A stretch of DNA of 22,814 nucleotides from Azolla pinnata (Eukaryota > Streptophyta > Polypodiopsida > Salviniales > Salviniaceae), in contig JBBBWG010002815.1 of NCBI GenBank assembly GCA_037176905.1, positions 1 through 22,814 on the forward strand, given 5' to 3'. The notes beneath the pieces were generated by a model that worked only from the letters and a program-made list of their open reading frames with translations, ran no database searches and was not told where the DNA came from. The translations under genes and the position numbers were made by a program. Positions 1-10,642 of this stretch are shown here, in pieces. The first letter of the stretch is position 1, and every line of letters starts with the position of its first letter.

Positions 1-915
1 ATTCGTCTCACGCTTCTGGACACGACTACTGCAAACTTTAGGCATTGCTGTCAACTTGTCTTCAGCTTATCACCCGCCAACCGATGGGCAAACAGAGCGC
101 GTCAACCAAGTGCTTGAGCAATATCTTCGGTGCTCGGTCAGCTACCAACAAGATGATTGGGTGGACTAGCTTCCATTGGCAGAATTCGCGTACAATAATT
201 CTCTCCATGCATCGACTGGTGTCACTCCATTCTTGCGAACTACGGGTTGCATCCCCGATTCAACATTTCCCTCCGTACCACTTCCATGAACCCTACGGCG
301 GAAGGACGAGCCCGGGTTTTGAAAGAGTTACATCACGATTTATCCTTAGAGCTTAGTCTAGCAGGGGAACGATACAAGAAGCAAGTTGATCGCCATCGAT
401 CTGCTACTCCCACATTTTCTATCGGGGACATGGTCTGGTTGCTACGCCGACACATCTCTACTACACGTCCCTGTGCCAAACTGGACTACAAGAAGTTGGG
501 GCCGTTCCGCATAGTCGAGCGCATCAACCCCGTCACTTTCCGGCTAGAGCTTCCACCGCACTTTCGGATTCACGATGTTTTCCATGTCTCCCTCCTCGAA
601 CCCCACCATGCTTCGCAGCTCCCGGAACGCCAGGCGGCGCCGCCCCCACCTATGGAGCTAACGATGGGAGAAGAATACGAGGTCGACCAAATACTTGATT
701 CGCGTCTGCACCGTCGACGCCTTCAATATTTGGTCTTGTGGAAGGGGTACCCATTGTCTGAGGCCACGTGGCAACCATCACAACATTTAAAGAATGCCCT
801 AGAAGTGGTCCAAGATTTCCATCATCGATATCCCCACAAACCAACGAGCGGGTTGGGCAGGCGGCCTAAGAAAAGGGATAATGTCAAAATTTCGACTCGA
901 ACCTCTAACCTTTGA
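1..915 (+). pseudogene. Ty3/gypsy chromovirus pol remnant: integrase end plus chromodomain
   Basis: This is the 3' end of a Ty3/gypsy polyprotein that enters from the left edge. Frame 2 (from base 2) reads an integrase segment with the signature [15 protein letters not shown] and then LAEFAYNN. It is broken by an amber codon at 167-169, where relatives carry Leu, and by an apparent one-base loss near 232-236. Frame 1 then stays open from 247 to the stop at 913-915. That part holds the integrase C-terminal domain (GDMVWL near 427, LGPFRI near 499, VFHVSLLEP near 577) and a chromodomain at about 676-840 with the core LQYLVLWKGYPLSEATW. Chromodomains in this family are thought to steer integration to particular chromatin. 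The two lesions mean no intact integrase is encoded. Assignment to Ty3/gypsy chromoviruses is firm; the exact clade (Tekay-like is likely) is inference. Confidence 0.93.
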
Positions 916-929
916 GACACACAACATGG

Positions 930-1205
930 TGTTATGCTAAGATAAATCACATGGATATACAAGAATCATGTATAAACTTATTCGTATTGTATGAGTTAGT
1001 CGTATTCTAGTTTTGAGTATATTCTACAGATATACTTAGGCATATTCTGGAGATATTCTAGTCTAGTATATTCTATGGATATTCTTGAGTATATTCTAGA
1101 GATATTCGCTCTCTGAACTTGTATAAATATGTGTGTTGACCTAGATTACAATCAAGGTGAACAACACCAGTTATGGAGCCTTCTAATTCATATACCCATC
1201 CTCTT
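930..1205 (+). mobile_element. Putative partial 3' LTR of the chromovirus
   Basis: Shortly after the polyprotein stop the sequence reads TGTTATGC from 930, a common LTR start for this group. A purine run near 867-878 is a weak polypurine-tract candidate. A TATA-like box TATAAATA lies at 1122-1129, about 190 bp in, as expected for a U3/R boundary. Short AT-rich repeats fill 1013-1106. The right end is not visible because minus-strand copia sequence takes over near 1205-1250, so the LTR is probably truncated. The exact start is inferred, since no partner LTR is in the window. Confidence 0.5.
1013..1106 (+). repeat. Short degenerate repeats in LTR U3
   Basis: About five imperfect copies of a motif close to TATATTCTAGAGATATTCT follow one another at roughly 20-bp spacing, just upstream of the TATA-like box at 1122. 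Tandem repeats in U3 often hold transcription factor sites, but no function can be assigned here. Confidence 0.55.
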
Positions 1206-1250
1206 GTTCTTATTATTCTTCCGTGTCAATATCCCTTAGATTTGCTAGCC

Positions 1251-1904
1251 TCATCGTTGTATTATCTCTCCGTGACAATTGCTATTTAATAGTAATGGCC
1301 TAGCAATACGCTTTATCCTCTTAATTAATGATTCTGCGAGACCATTTTGAGTGTGGACATATGGTACTAAATGTTCCACTTTAATTCCCAATGCCATACA
1401 ATAATCGTTGAATACCTTCGAGGAAAATTCTCTGGCAATATCCATTCTGATGGATTGAATGCGTGTCTGGGAAGTTAGCCGTTAATTGGATTATTTGGGA
1501 AATTAGCCGCACAAAAGCGTGGTTTCTTGCAGATAGTAAGCAGACAGTGCTCCATCTATATGATGCATCAATTAACACCATAAAGTACCGAAATGGTTCA
1601 GACATTGGATTGATAGGTCCACATATGTCTCCATGTATTCTTTCTAAGAATACTAGTGATTCTGCTTTCATCTAAGGATTAATTTTCCTTTTGCACAATC
1701 AGCACAAACAAAGTCTTCTTGATTAGGAAAATTCTTAGTTTTTAAATTATCGCCATTTGAGTGGGATATGATTCTTCTTATCATCCCCAAACTTGGATGC
1801 CCTAACCTGTCATGCCATATTCTGTATGACTCAGGATTCTTAAATATTGTTTTCATAGCAACATTTTCGAGTTTTATATGAGTGTAGTACAAGCCAGATT
1901 TCAT
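1251..1904 (-). pseudogene. copia GAG-pre-integrase and integrase core remnant
   Basis: Minus-strand 1904-1668 gives the zinc-binding pre-integrase domain: WHDRLGHPSLGMIRRI supplies the His pair and CADCAKGKL the Cys pair. Frame 1671-1455 continues with the integrase core (ERIHGDICGPINP, first catalytic Asp; YFMVLIDASYRWS). A frameshift near 1445-1463 moves the reading to frame 1445-1251, with MDIAREF (second Asp) and QNGLAESLIKRIKRIARPLL (catalytic Glu). All three DD35E acids can still be seen, but across a frameshift. The match ends at about 1255; the remainder of pol is absent. Confidence 0.88.
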
Positions 1905-1999
1905 AGAAGGGAGCCTCTCAACAACAGTCTGTTTATTTCCGTCTAATTTCGTTATGAGAAGGCATTCTAGAACATTCTCATTTTTTGTTTCTATATGAT

Positions 2000-2260
2000 A
2001 ACCATTAGTACGGATATCTTTAAAGCTTAATAGAGTGCGACTAGACTCAGGTACAAACGAGTATCTTCTATGATGATCTTAGTACCATGCGAGAGAGAAC
2101 TATAACTGTTTTCCCGATTCCCACAATATTCGCATTGCTTCCTGCAATGGTAGTTATATTTCTAGTTCGTTTCTTTAAAGTCTGGAAATATCGGGTGTCT
2201 TTAAAGATAGTGTTTTTGGTGAAATTGTCTACTAGACACATCTCCTCTTCCATTGCCATA
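2000..2260 (-). pseudogene. copia aspartic protease remnant
   Basis: The minus-strand frame 2259-2068 reads CLVDNFTKNTIFKDTRYFQTL and then ITTIAGSNANIVGIGKTVIVL. This aligns by eye with the copia protease segment in which a D-S/T-A active site is followed by a TIL/KD.YF block. The Asp is present, but the following two residues (NF) depart from the usual Ser/Thr-Ala or -Gly, so the site is probably dead. The match to the next block (SSRTLLSFKDIRTNGYHIET) is in another frame at about 1990-2060. An AT-rich 200-bp stretch (2270-2490) separating it from the Gag tail shows no coding pattern and may be an insertion. Confidence 0.75.
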
Positions 2261-2493
2261 GTACTTCACACCGCTCGATCATAAAACATTTAACTCTTAC
2301 CAACTATTCAGGTTTGTAGTAAAGATAAATATTAAGATAGACCATAAACTAAGAATATATTAATGTGTTTAAATATACTTCAAGCTATTATTAAGATAAC
2401 CACACTTTATAAGAACACAAATCAAATGCACACTTTATTGATTGTTCTAAATTTAGGCTAATATATAGTCTAAGAAAGCTAAGATTGAAACAC

Positions 2494-2990
2494 TTATATA
2501 ATGTCCCCATAGAGCTCTTCTGCAAAAATATCATCGTCATCAAGCCCGAGAAGATCATTATCAAGCCCAAGAAGATCATCATCAACAATCTCCTTCAAGA
2601 GTTTCATTTTCGTGTCCTGTGCCTTCTCTTCGACCTTCTTGTTGATGTTCATGGCATCCGTATCCTCCGCCGAGTTCAAAGTCTAGCGGGTAAAGTGTGA
2701 CTCATGTTATGCTGAAGGCTTCTTCTTCTCATGCTTCTCTTGATACAATTCAACGAGGTGTTTGGGCGTGCGACACATACCAGACCAATGTCCCTTTGTG
2801 CCACATTTGAAGCAAACCTGATCCCGTTTTCAATATTCACCGCTAGAGGTAGAGCTCTTCTTAGGCTTCCTATTATGATTTCCTCCTTTGTTCTTGAAAA
2901 AGGTTCATTTGATCTTTCCACCATTCTTCCAAGAGCCCTTTTCGTATTCTTGGTTCTTCCCCTTCTTGAACGAGTTAGCATGAACTTCAG
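2494..2990 (-). pseudogene. copia Gag C-terminus with CCHC zinc knuckle
   Basis: A nucleic-acid-binding zinc knuckle CFKCGTKGHWSGMC (C-x2-C-x4-H-x4-C, all four ligands present) lies at 2773-2814 on the minus strand, followed by RTPKHLVELYQEK, a typical copia continuation. Upstream is a basic Lys-rich linker with two in-frame stops. Downstream, in another frame (2494-2679), a linker carries a repeated acidic motif DDDLLGLD/NDLLGLD. Knuckle, basic linker and acidic linker are now in different frames or separated by stops, so this is a decayed Gag tail. Confidence 0.85.
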
Positions 2991-2996
2991 GTGCAG

Positions 2997-3600
2997 CTAG
3001 GCTTCTAGTAGGTTGATACGTATGATTCTCGACAAGTGTCTCGTCCTCTCTCCTTGCGCTTCCATGAGCACGGAGACCAGTTCAGAGTACTTCTCATACT
3101 TTGTCTGGCGATACTGTCTCTGGATCTGGATATAATTGGGGTGGAATGTGGATAAAGTTTTGTCAATCATGTCAGCATCAATGATTTTCTCACCACATAG
3201 TTTAAGACATGTGACAATGTGGTGAAGGACTGAGTTATATTGCTCCATAGTCTTATAATCTTGAAAACGCAAGTGAAGCCACTCACGCTTTGCTTTTGGG
3301 AGCAAGGCCTTTATCTGGTGGCCATAGCGATCCTTTAATGCGTCCTAAAGGACTTTTGGATCTTCCTCAATCATGTACTCATTCTTAAGAGTAGCATTCA
3401 AATGGTGCCTCAGGAAGTGCAGTGTTTGATTCTTCTCAGCTTGAGTAAGTAATTTAGAGTTGCCAAATGTTGAGGTCCCAATAGTGGGATCCTGAATGCA
3501 TTTCAGGATGTTCTTGGCACCAAGCATAATTTTGGCATCCAAAGGTAGTTCTTGCCACTAACGACAAGCTCAACAAACTCTCTTAACAATATCACATATT
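2997..3600 (-). pseudogene. copia Gag (UBN2-type capsid) remnant
   Basis: The minus strand encodes a copia Gag in a single frame from 3542 to 2997, broken by one amber codon near 3343 where relatives carry Trp (within DPKVL-stop-DALKDRYGHQ). Recognisable family stretches are FLRHHL, LKNEYM, KREWLHLRFQDYKTMEQYNS and KYSELVSVLMEAQ. The N-terminal FVELVVSGKNYL is visible in another frame at about 3548-3585, implying a small deletion between it and LDAKIML. In life this protein forms the particle shell around the element RNA. It cannot be made intact here. Confidence 0.88.
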
Positions 3601-3609
3601 TCCTGCATT

Positions 3610-4740
3610 ATGAAATGCAAAATTTTACTTCAGGTAAAATATGAGCGTGTGTAAATAATTTTGTTTTGGTTATCTATGCTTAGTATTGATTTTAAATATA
3701 TCCTCAAAATTTTCTTTGCATTTTTCAGGATTTTATATTATTTATTAAGTAATTTTCTGAATTATTAACTTGTTAAATAATATCCCGAAACACATAATTG
3801 CCAAGAAAACAAACCATATAATATTATGCTCTCAATAATGTACCAATTCTAAGGTTCTTTGATTTATGAGAGCTAATACCTTAAAATCAATATGGTTATT
3901 TCATAATTAAAACAATTATCGTAACTGCTTAGAAAACCGAGAATTAAATGCCACATTTAGGGTTTCCATCCTAAATTTTAATATGGGTGGACTCTTCATA
4001 TATGCCAATTCTTTCATATCATCTCCTATGTCGACCAAACTTTGAGTCGATGGATCAATCTATTGAACGACCTAAGGGTCATTAGGTCTTAGCCCATTGG
4101 GGGTTTCAACCCAATAAAGGCATGACCCATGATAGGTCTGTTCCGATTTGCACGACTAGGATTAAAACCCTAGTTGTCACTTCCGCTTATTTGAGGCGGT
4201 GACGGAAATCCTGATGGGGCATACAAGTGCCACAATTGAGAAAGGAGGATCCATCGGCAAGCTAGGCTGACGATGGAGGTAGAGTAACAATATAGCTACA
4301 AGCTCAACATTGACGCCGGTCATCGACTTCGAGCTGTGTTTAACTTTCGATAAACTATAGCTTCAAGCTACATGACGACAGGTCTTGGCTCAACGCATAG
4401 GCCGATAATCATCGGCCAGATGTCACGACGACTTCAACCCTCGTCCCAACCGCGTGCGGTAGCGCGGGAGGCATGCCGTGCGTATCAGTGGCAAGGGTAA
4501 GTAGGTCACAGTGTCGCTTTAGGCGATAACCGATAACTAGGATTGAAAAGAGTCTGTTATCCGGCATTTCAGACGATGACACAACGACATAAGAGTAGTG
4601 GCTCAATTCGGTGGCCATAAAAAGAAGAAGAAGAGGAAGAAGAAGATAATGGATATAATATGCTTAATTCAATTTATTCAAAAAATTGAAATAGATTAAT
4701 TACGATAAAATACCTTGGTCCGAGCAATTCGTGTTGATAA
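3610..4740. other. Non-coding stretch, copia leader and unassigned sequence
   Basis: No coding region is supported here. The left part (3610-3960) is very AT-rich; 4020-4600 is of mixed composition. A minus-strand open frame at 4409-4618 begins near the copia leader signal but shows no family motif. A short GAA-rich run lies at 4622-4648. The stretch is best read as leader or inserted sequence of the degraded copia element. Confidence 0.5.
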
Positions 4741-4856
4741 CATGTCGTAAAACGTGTTGTCCGTAATTGATCAACATACAATATGCGTGTGTGTGAGTAT
4801 GGAAGAGCGTACGTATCTAGATATGTACGTTTATAGATGTGGAAACAAATGCATAC

Positions 4857-4875
4857 ATATATATATATATATATA
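4857..4875. repeat. (AT)n microsatellite
   Basis: An uninterrupted AT dinucleotide run of about nine units lies roughly 95 bp before the methyltransferase start codon. It is likely to be length-variable between individuals. Confidence 0.9.
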
Positions 4876-4893
4876 CGTACACAAATGCAGAGA

Positions 4894-4901
4894 TATATAT
4901 A
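4894..4901 (+). promoter_or_regulatory. Candidate TATA box of the methyltransferase gene
   Basis: TATATATA lies about 70 bp before the ATG at 4970, leaving room for a 5' UTR of about 40 nt. It is followed by GAGA-rich sequence. The nearby AT microsatellite makes the choice of box uncertain. Confidence 0.35.
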
Positions 4902-4969
4902 GAGAGCGCGCTTCGCTCAGCTGGTAAGCTGAACCGGTGGCAGAACACAGAGAGCACAGAGAGAAAGGC

Positions 4970-7900
4970 ATGGGTGGGAGAAACAGAGGCGGAGGTGGAG
5001 GGGGGCAGAAGCGTGGGCGCACACAGCGCAGAGATTTCAAGGATGGACGGGAGAACACGTGGAAGAAGAAGCCCCGGGATCTGGCTCAACCTCAAGCTGA
5101 AGATGGTCGCAGTGGCGGAGGGGAAGGTTGGGAGCCCTTCCTCACAGACAACCCTGTTTTCCAACAATACTACAAGGTCTCGTTCCTTCCTTCTTTCTCT
5201 TTAAAGGGAATTTTCTTTGGATCTTATCATACACTTCTCCTATCGCTCGTAGGAGCTGTATTCCTTTAACAAACCCTCTTATTGTGTGCATAGATTGCTA
5301 TCCATATTTGTTGTCTTGAGTCTCATTTCACATGGATCGTGTGTGGTATGGAAAGCAGGGATAACTATGGTAGTAGTTTATGAAGCATTTGTGAGGTAAA
5401 TGTTTCCTTTCCACATCTTTAAGCACGCCTTCTCACTTCGACTGTAATCGTGCAGGAACAACAAATTGTCCCCGAGGACGAATGGGATGAATTCATTGCA
5501 ATTTTGCAGAAACCTTTGCCAGCAGTTTTTCGAGTAAATGCCAGGTATACCCCTTTAACCTGAAGATATTTGTAGCACTGCATTTGTTGCTCTCGGTTAA
5601 GTAAGGTCTGTGAACAATAGGATATTTTCGTAGCAAAAGAACCTTGCTGTTCTTAAGCTTGCATAAAATCAACGCTGCTATGAAAAACATGAGTGTTCCT
5701 CATCAGTTAATGATAGAATGTTGCCTACATTTGTGAGAGAACCTAGGCAAATCAGTCTATTTAGTAATTGTTTAAGCACCGTTCATGAAAGTTCTGACAT
5801 TCAAATGCTATATTTTGATATACAGTGGTCAATTCGCAAGAGAAATCAGCGATCAAATACAGAAGGAATTTGTTGAGTCTTTGAACACTGAGGCATGCCC
5901 ATCTTTGCTTGTGTTAAAATTCAGTTTCTGTGCACAATGTCTGCCCATTTTCCAACTTGTTGAGTTGCTTCCTATTCTATTTTTCAGGCTGCTGGTGGAG
6001 AGGAGCTTGTGAAGCCACTGCCATGGTATCCAGGGAAGCTTGCTTGGCATCTGAATTTCTCTCGTATGCAACTGCGCAAAAGTCAAACACTAGCAAGGTT
6101 ATCCTCATGTATTTTTGAGTTTTTACATCGACTGTTTGAATTCCTCCATTCTTATTCACACTCTTTCAAAGTATTTGAACAAAAACGAGACAATTTTTCT
6201 TGATACATTAAAACACTTGACTAGGTACCGCCTAGGAATGGAATGCCTCTCTAAAAATGTTGTTTTTAAAGTCATATATGACCTGAATGTGGTGTGTTTA
6301 TCTGTATGGGCTATATATATTTACCTAATAGTCCGAATGCGTTACATTGTGGGAAATTGAATCCACCAAATCAAAAAACCACTGTTTGATTTGATATAAG
6401 TACTTGCACGCCCCTTAAATACAATGTGCATAAAGGTCTACCTCTATAGAGACCAAGGCCACATATTGAGGCTCCCAAGTTTAGGTGCCAGTAATGGTAT
6501 ACATAACTATTGAAAAGGTCTTGAAATTATAGGCGGGCTTTTTCTATTTTGAAGACTTTATAGTTTGTTCTTTCATATCAAGTGGATGAATCTTCCACAA
6601 AATCAGCATATGCTTATTATGCCAGTAGCTTTATTTGAAATGATGTACATATCTTTTGTCCTTGACACATTGCATTTTTCAGGATTCATGACTTCCTGAA
6701 ACGGGAGAATGAGATAGGAAATATCACACGGCAAGAAGCTGTTAGCATGGTAAATCTCATGATATACTGATACATATATTGGTTTTTGGTAACTCTAGTG
6801 TGGATAATACTGTTCCCATGATTATACAGGTTCCACCTCTTTTCCTGGATGTGAAGCCTTCTCATCGGGTTTTAGATAGTATGATCTATTTCTTGATATC
6901 TGGCAAAGGGGAGAGTCCAACAATAGGACGGTTAGTATTAGGTCAGATCAGATAAATGAACTTGCTGTTTTGGATATTTGTTCACAGTGTGTGCGGCTCC
7001 TGGTTCAAAAACGTTCCAACTGCTTGAGATGATTCATGCTGACGACAAGGAAGGGGTACTTCCCAGCGGTGTGGTGTGTAGCAGTAACTAGATGGTTTGA
7101 TAGCCACATTTTGAAGAATAATCTTGTGCTTATTGGGTTCATGTATGAACGGTTTCAGGTAATAGCAAATGATTTGGATGTTCAACGGTGCCATCTCCTC
7201 ATACATCAGACTAAGCGCATGTGCAGCCCTAACTTGATGGTCACTAATCATGAAGCACAGCATTTTCCTGGACTTAAGAAGGAGAGAGATACTATAAACC
7301 ATTCAAATGGATCACAGGGACTTTTATATGACTCAGAGAGTGTAAGCCATGTTGAAAATGATGACGAAAAGGGGTTATCCTTTGACCGTGTGCTATGTGA
7401 TGTTCCATGTAGTGGAGATGGTACGATTCGTAAAGCGCCCGACATTTGGAAGAAATGGTGAGAATGATCTCTTGCATATCATAGATGATTGTGGCTTGTT
7501 TGGCATTTTCCCTCAATATAAACTGCCCTGCTAATATATCTTTCTGCATTTTAGGAATGCTGGTATCGCAAATGGTCTTCATCGTTTACAGGTCCAGATT
7601 GCAATGAGAGGTGTAAATCTGGATTATGTGTTCTCTTGTTTCTAATGTTTGCTTTCTTTAAAAGGCATTCTCTCTTGTTGTGTAGGTGTGGCATTGTTAA
7701 AGGTAGGAGGGAGGCTTGTTTACTCGACATGCTCATTAAATCCTGTTGAGAATGAAGCAGTTGTTGGGGAGGTCTGCTCTTCTCGGTCTTCTTTTCCAGA
7801 CTTTTGAAAAAGTTTCAATATTGACATCCTATCTTGGTTGCAGATTCTGAGGCGGTCTGATGGGTGTTTGGAACTTTTAGATGTATCCTGTGAACTTCCA

Positions 7901-9940
7901 GAACTTAAACGAAGACCAGGAATGAAGACATGGAAGGTTCTTTTATGTTCTGGAAGCAGTATAGTCATTAGTACCATAAATAATTAGCTAAGCATGTCTG
8001 CTTTTTGCTATTCTCTAGGTCAAGGACAGAGGTATTTGGATCTCTTCTTATCGACACGTAAATAAACATCGTGCAGGGTCAATACTTCCGGGGATGTTTC
8101 CTTCTGGGAATACTTTCAATGAGCAATTACATTCTGAAGTTGCAAAGAATGCGTTGGATGGATTAGTGGATGATACCGAAGAAAAGCATCAAAATGAGAT
8201 CAAGGTCAACACAGTTCCTCCTGAAAATGGTGATGTGGAATTTGCAACTCTTCCACTGGAACGATGCCTACGAATTTTGCCGCATGATCAGGATACTGGC
8301 GGATTTTTTATTGCTGTTTTCAGAAAAGTATCAGTTTTGAAAGGTGAAGTGGAAGTCTCATGCACAGTGCATGTGTCTATCATCACATTTGGTGCATATA
8401 AATACTAAGCATATTTTCTGGTTGTGACAGTTGAATATCCTGGGAGATCAATCACTAGGAAGTATGGCATAAAAGCTAACACTAACAAGGCTGAAGCTGA
8501 AGAAGAGATAGGCTCACTTGAGGATGGAGTACTGGAGGAAAGTAAGAATGATGATCCCTCTCAACCGCAACAAGTAGAAGAAACAAGAGAGAGTGTGGAA
8601 GAGCATATGGGAGGTTCTGGTTCAGCTGATGAGGGAGTGATTGCAGATGGAAGCAAGAACGGTAATTTTCCTCAGTGTCAAGATGAAAGAGGAGAGAATG
8701 TGGAAGAAGTGATGGCAGATGTGGGTACAATTGATGAAGATATTGTAGCTAAAGATGACGATCCCTCTCAATATCAGCAAGAAAAGGAAGAAAACATTGG
8801 AGTGCTGGGAGAGAAAGGTTCACTTAATGAGGATAGTGTAGTTGAGGAAATGGAAGAGAGAACTCTATCTCAATGTGAGGAAAATAATGAGAAAATGGTG
8901 GCGATAGACAAAGTTCTCCAGCCTGACTTGAAGAAGAGACCTGGAAAGGTGCAACAACAGGGTAACTGGAAAGGGGTGGACCCTGTGTTATTTCTACGGG
9001 ATGAAGCCATCATAAACAGCATTATTACCTTCTATGGCATAAAAGAAACACTTCCATTGTGCGAGCATTTGATCACCAGAAGCGAAGATAACAGCCGCTT
9101 GAAGAGAATATACTATGTTTCCAAGTCGGTGGCAAATGTGATGAAAATGAATTTTCGCTCAGGGGAACAGATGAAGCTCACCTCTGTTGGGTTGAAACTG
9201 TTTGTAAGAGCTCTCTTATAAACAACCGTGTGCATTTCATGTACACAACTTTTCAGGTTAAGGATCATGTAAACTCTAAACTGTGTCTCGTGATTTTATG
9301 TTTTAGGAACGACAAGGAGGAAAGGAAGGATTCACGCATTGCGCATTCCGGATTGCCTCAGAGGGGCTTCCGCTTCTCTTGCCTCATCTTACAAAGCAGA
9401 TGGTCCACGCTTCAAAAAAGGATTTCAAGCTCCTCCTTTCACAGAAAAAAGCACATTTCACATCCTTCTCAGATCAGCATTTCATTGCTGCAGTTGAAGC
9501 ACTCCTTCCAGGATGCTGCATCGTAATCCTAGATCATGGTACCGCTTGTTATGATATAATCATAGTAATCACAACCCTTAAGTTGATTTATGTTATGAAG
9601 AATTCATATAAGATGGTTGAATAGGTCATTGGTCTTGTTAGGACGAAGTGATGCCCAAATCGGAAATGTATCAGTCATAGCTATTGGATGCTGGCGTGGA
9701 CGGACAAATATAAGCTTGTTGATACCATCGGAGGAAGCTAACCAACTGTTAGATCGATTGTTTGCTGTCGATGAAGATAATTCAAATGACACCATTGAGA
9801 AGGAAGAAGAAGAGAGGAAGTCTGACAAGGCTATCGAAACAATTGATTATAAGCAAATCATCGTGGAAGGAGATGGATTGGTCATGGTGAAAGAAACAAC
9901 AATTCACAAAACTCAACTGTTGCAGAAAGAAGGTGAATGA
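4970..9940 (+). CDS. TRM4B-like: tRNA/RNA cytosine-5 methyltransferase, NSUN2/TRM4 family (15 exons)
   Basis: NSUN2/TRM4 enzymes transfer a methyl group from S-adenosylmethionine to C5 of cytosine in tRNA and some mRNA, mainly in the nucleus. Exons by eye: 4970-5176, 5456-5544, 5826-5892, 5988-6097, 6683-6749, 6830-6878, 6988-7073, 7159-7457, 7555-7610, 7686-7771, 7844-7936, 8019-8343, 8431-9203, 9307-9538, 9642-9940. All join in frame, giving 945 aa. The Gly/Arg/Lys-rich N-terminus suits RNA binding or nuclear import. Key blocks are [12 protein letters not shown], the SAM loop [11 protein letters not shown] (about 195-205), DVPCSGDGT (release Cys309) and YSTCSLNP (nucleophile Cys359). The 50-residue gap between the cysteines matches human NSUN2 (C271, C321). 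[18 protein letters not shown] and the C-terminal GCWRGR segment complete the fold. Oddities are a GC donor after exon 3 and an acidic repeat insert in exon 13. Start: ATG in good context, with only GTG upstream in frame. Family certain; TRM4A versus TRM4B orthology not. Confidence 0.95.
5893..5987 (+). other. GC-AG intron (intron 3 of the methyltransferase gene)
   Basis: Exon 3 must end after GAG at 5892 to join in frame to GCTGCTGGTGGAGAGG at 5988. The intron starts GCATGC, not GT, and ends in a pyrimidine run plus CAG. GC-AG introns are a known minority class in plants. No GT nearby gives the family-consistent junction [19 protein letters not shown]. Confidence 0.8.
8511..8905 (+). repeat. 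Four degenerate 31-36-codon repeats in exon 13
   Basis: Within exon 13 the protein (about residues 539-670) is built from four acidic repeats starting at 8511, 8619, 8724 and 8817, so the spacings are 108, 105 and 93 bp. Shared features are a start like GSLxED or GTIDED, then a Val/Ile pair, a DDPSQ or SQC-like block, an EE..E block and a Met/Gly end. The nucleotide level also repeats: GATGATCCCTCTCAA at about 8549 recurs as GACGATCCCTCTCAA near 8758. The insert lies between the catalytic core and the C-terminal domain and is predicted to be disordered. Confidence 0.8.
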
Positions 9941-10136
9941 CAGGCTTTGAAGATGATGTGAAATGATTATGGTGGGATTCTATTCTTGCCCGAGTCAGGC
10001 TCATAACCCATCATTAAGCTGAGATTTTGAAGTGACCTTAGCCCGTAAAACTTTTTTGGCTGCTTTATATGATCATTTTAAACCTTGTAATAGAGCAGGA
10101 AAATTTTGGCCAGTCTTGGGTTTGCAGGAAGAATCA

Positions 10137-10142
10137 AATAAA
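10137..10142 (+). terminator. Candidate polyadenylation signal of the methyltransferase gene
   Basis: AATAAA lies about 200 nt after the stop codon at 9938-9940, giving a 3' UTR of roughly 220 nt, a normal plant length. Confidence 0.6.
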
Positions 10143-10159
10143 CTGTACCAAGGCACATG

Positions 10160-10640
10160 ATCTGTGAACCTACGGTAAGTAGGTGCAAGTATTTGTTGGG
10201 GTTTCAACCTTTGGTCATATGTGGCCCATGTCTTTGGAGTTAAAATGACTTTGGGCTATGGCATATCAGAATGGTCCGATTTCAAAGTGTTGAGAACATT
10301 TTCTGTAATGATCAAAATTGTCAGATAGTTACAGACATGATTTTTGTGTCAAAAGGGAAGCAGCTCTATCCATGTCCACTTATTTGTGCTGTGCGTGGGT
10401 TTGAATCATAGGCATGCTTGCAATTGATGCATACGTGCCTTACTTTAAGCAAAGCTGGATAGTGTTAACTGAAGTGAAAGATCCTCACCGTTCATACAGT
10501 AAAGCTGTCGAATTCTTAGGCCATGGTGCAACTAAAATCAATCCATCAACTAGTTTCTACATTATTGTGTGCAATCTTGAATCAATGAATAGTTGTAACT
10601 TCATATTTTTGTTCTATAAGCATATTCAATAGAAGGTAGG
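10160..10640. other. Spacer without recognisable genes
   Basis: No repeat or coding pattern is supported. A 72-codon plus-strand open frame at 10414-10632 has no recognisable motif and no splice or codon pattern linking it to neighbours. Confidence 0.5.
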
Positions 10641-10642
10641 AT

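Larger units (their letters stand above)
1205..4770 (-). mobile_element. Degenerate Ty1/copia retrotransposon remnant
   Basis: Read on the minus strand, 3600 down to about 1250 gives copia domains in normal order: UBN2-type Gag, CCHC zinc knuckle, protease, GAG-pre-integrase and integrase core. The sequence stops inside integrase, and no reverse transcriptase or RNase H follows before the chromovirus LTR, so the 3' half is lost. Upstream on the element strand, 3610-4770 is non-coding. At 4729-4757 the minus strand reads close to GTTATCAACACGAATT, which resembles the leader or primer region (GTTATCAGCACGA) recalled for this copia type; that match is from memory. A second weak primer-site-like stretch is at 3826-3846. 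Stops and frameshifts run throughout, so the copy is old. Confidence 0.85.

Noticed and set aside
4409..4618. Minus-strand 69-codon frame starting just after a copia leader-like signal
   Set aside because: It lacks any Gag motif, and the recognisable Gag lies further on at 3590-2997, so I do not call it a gene.
9379..9642. Apparent frameshift between exons 14 and 15 of the methyltransferase gene
   Set aside because: The obvious acceptor at 9623-9624 breaks the frame, but the acceptor TTGTTAG at 9640-9641 restores it and joins ILDHG directly to RSDAQIGN, so the gene is intact.
10414..10632. 72-codon plus-strand frame after the methyltransferase gene
   Set aside because: No motif, no splice or promoter support, and length expected by chance in AT-rich DNA.
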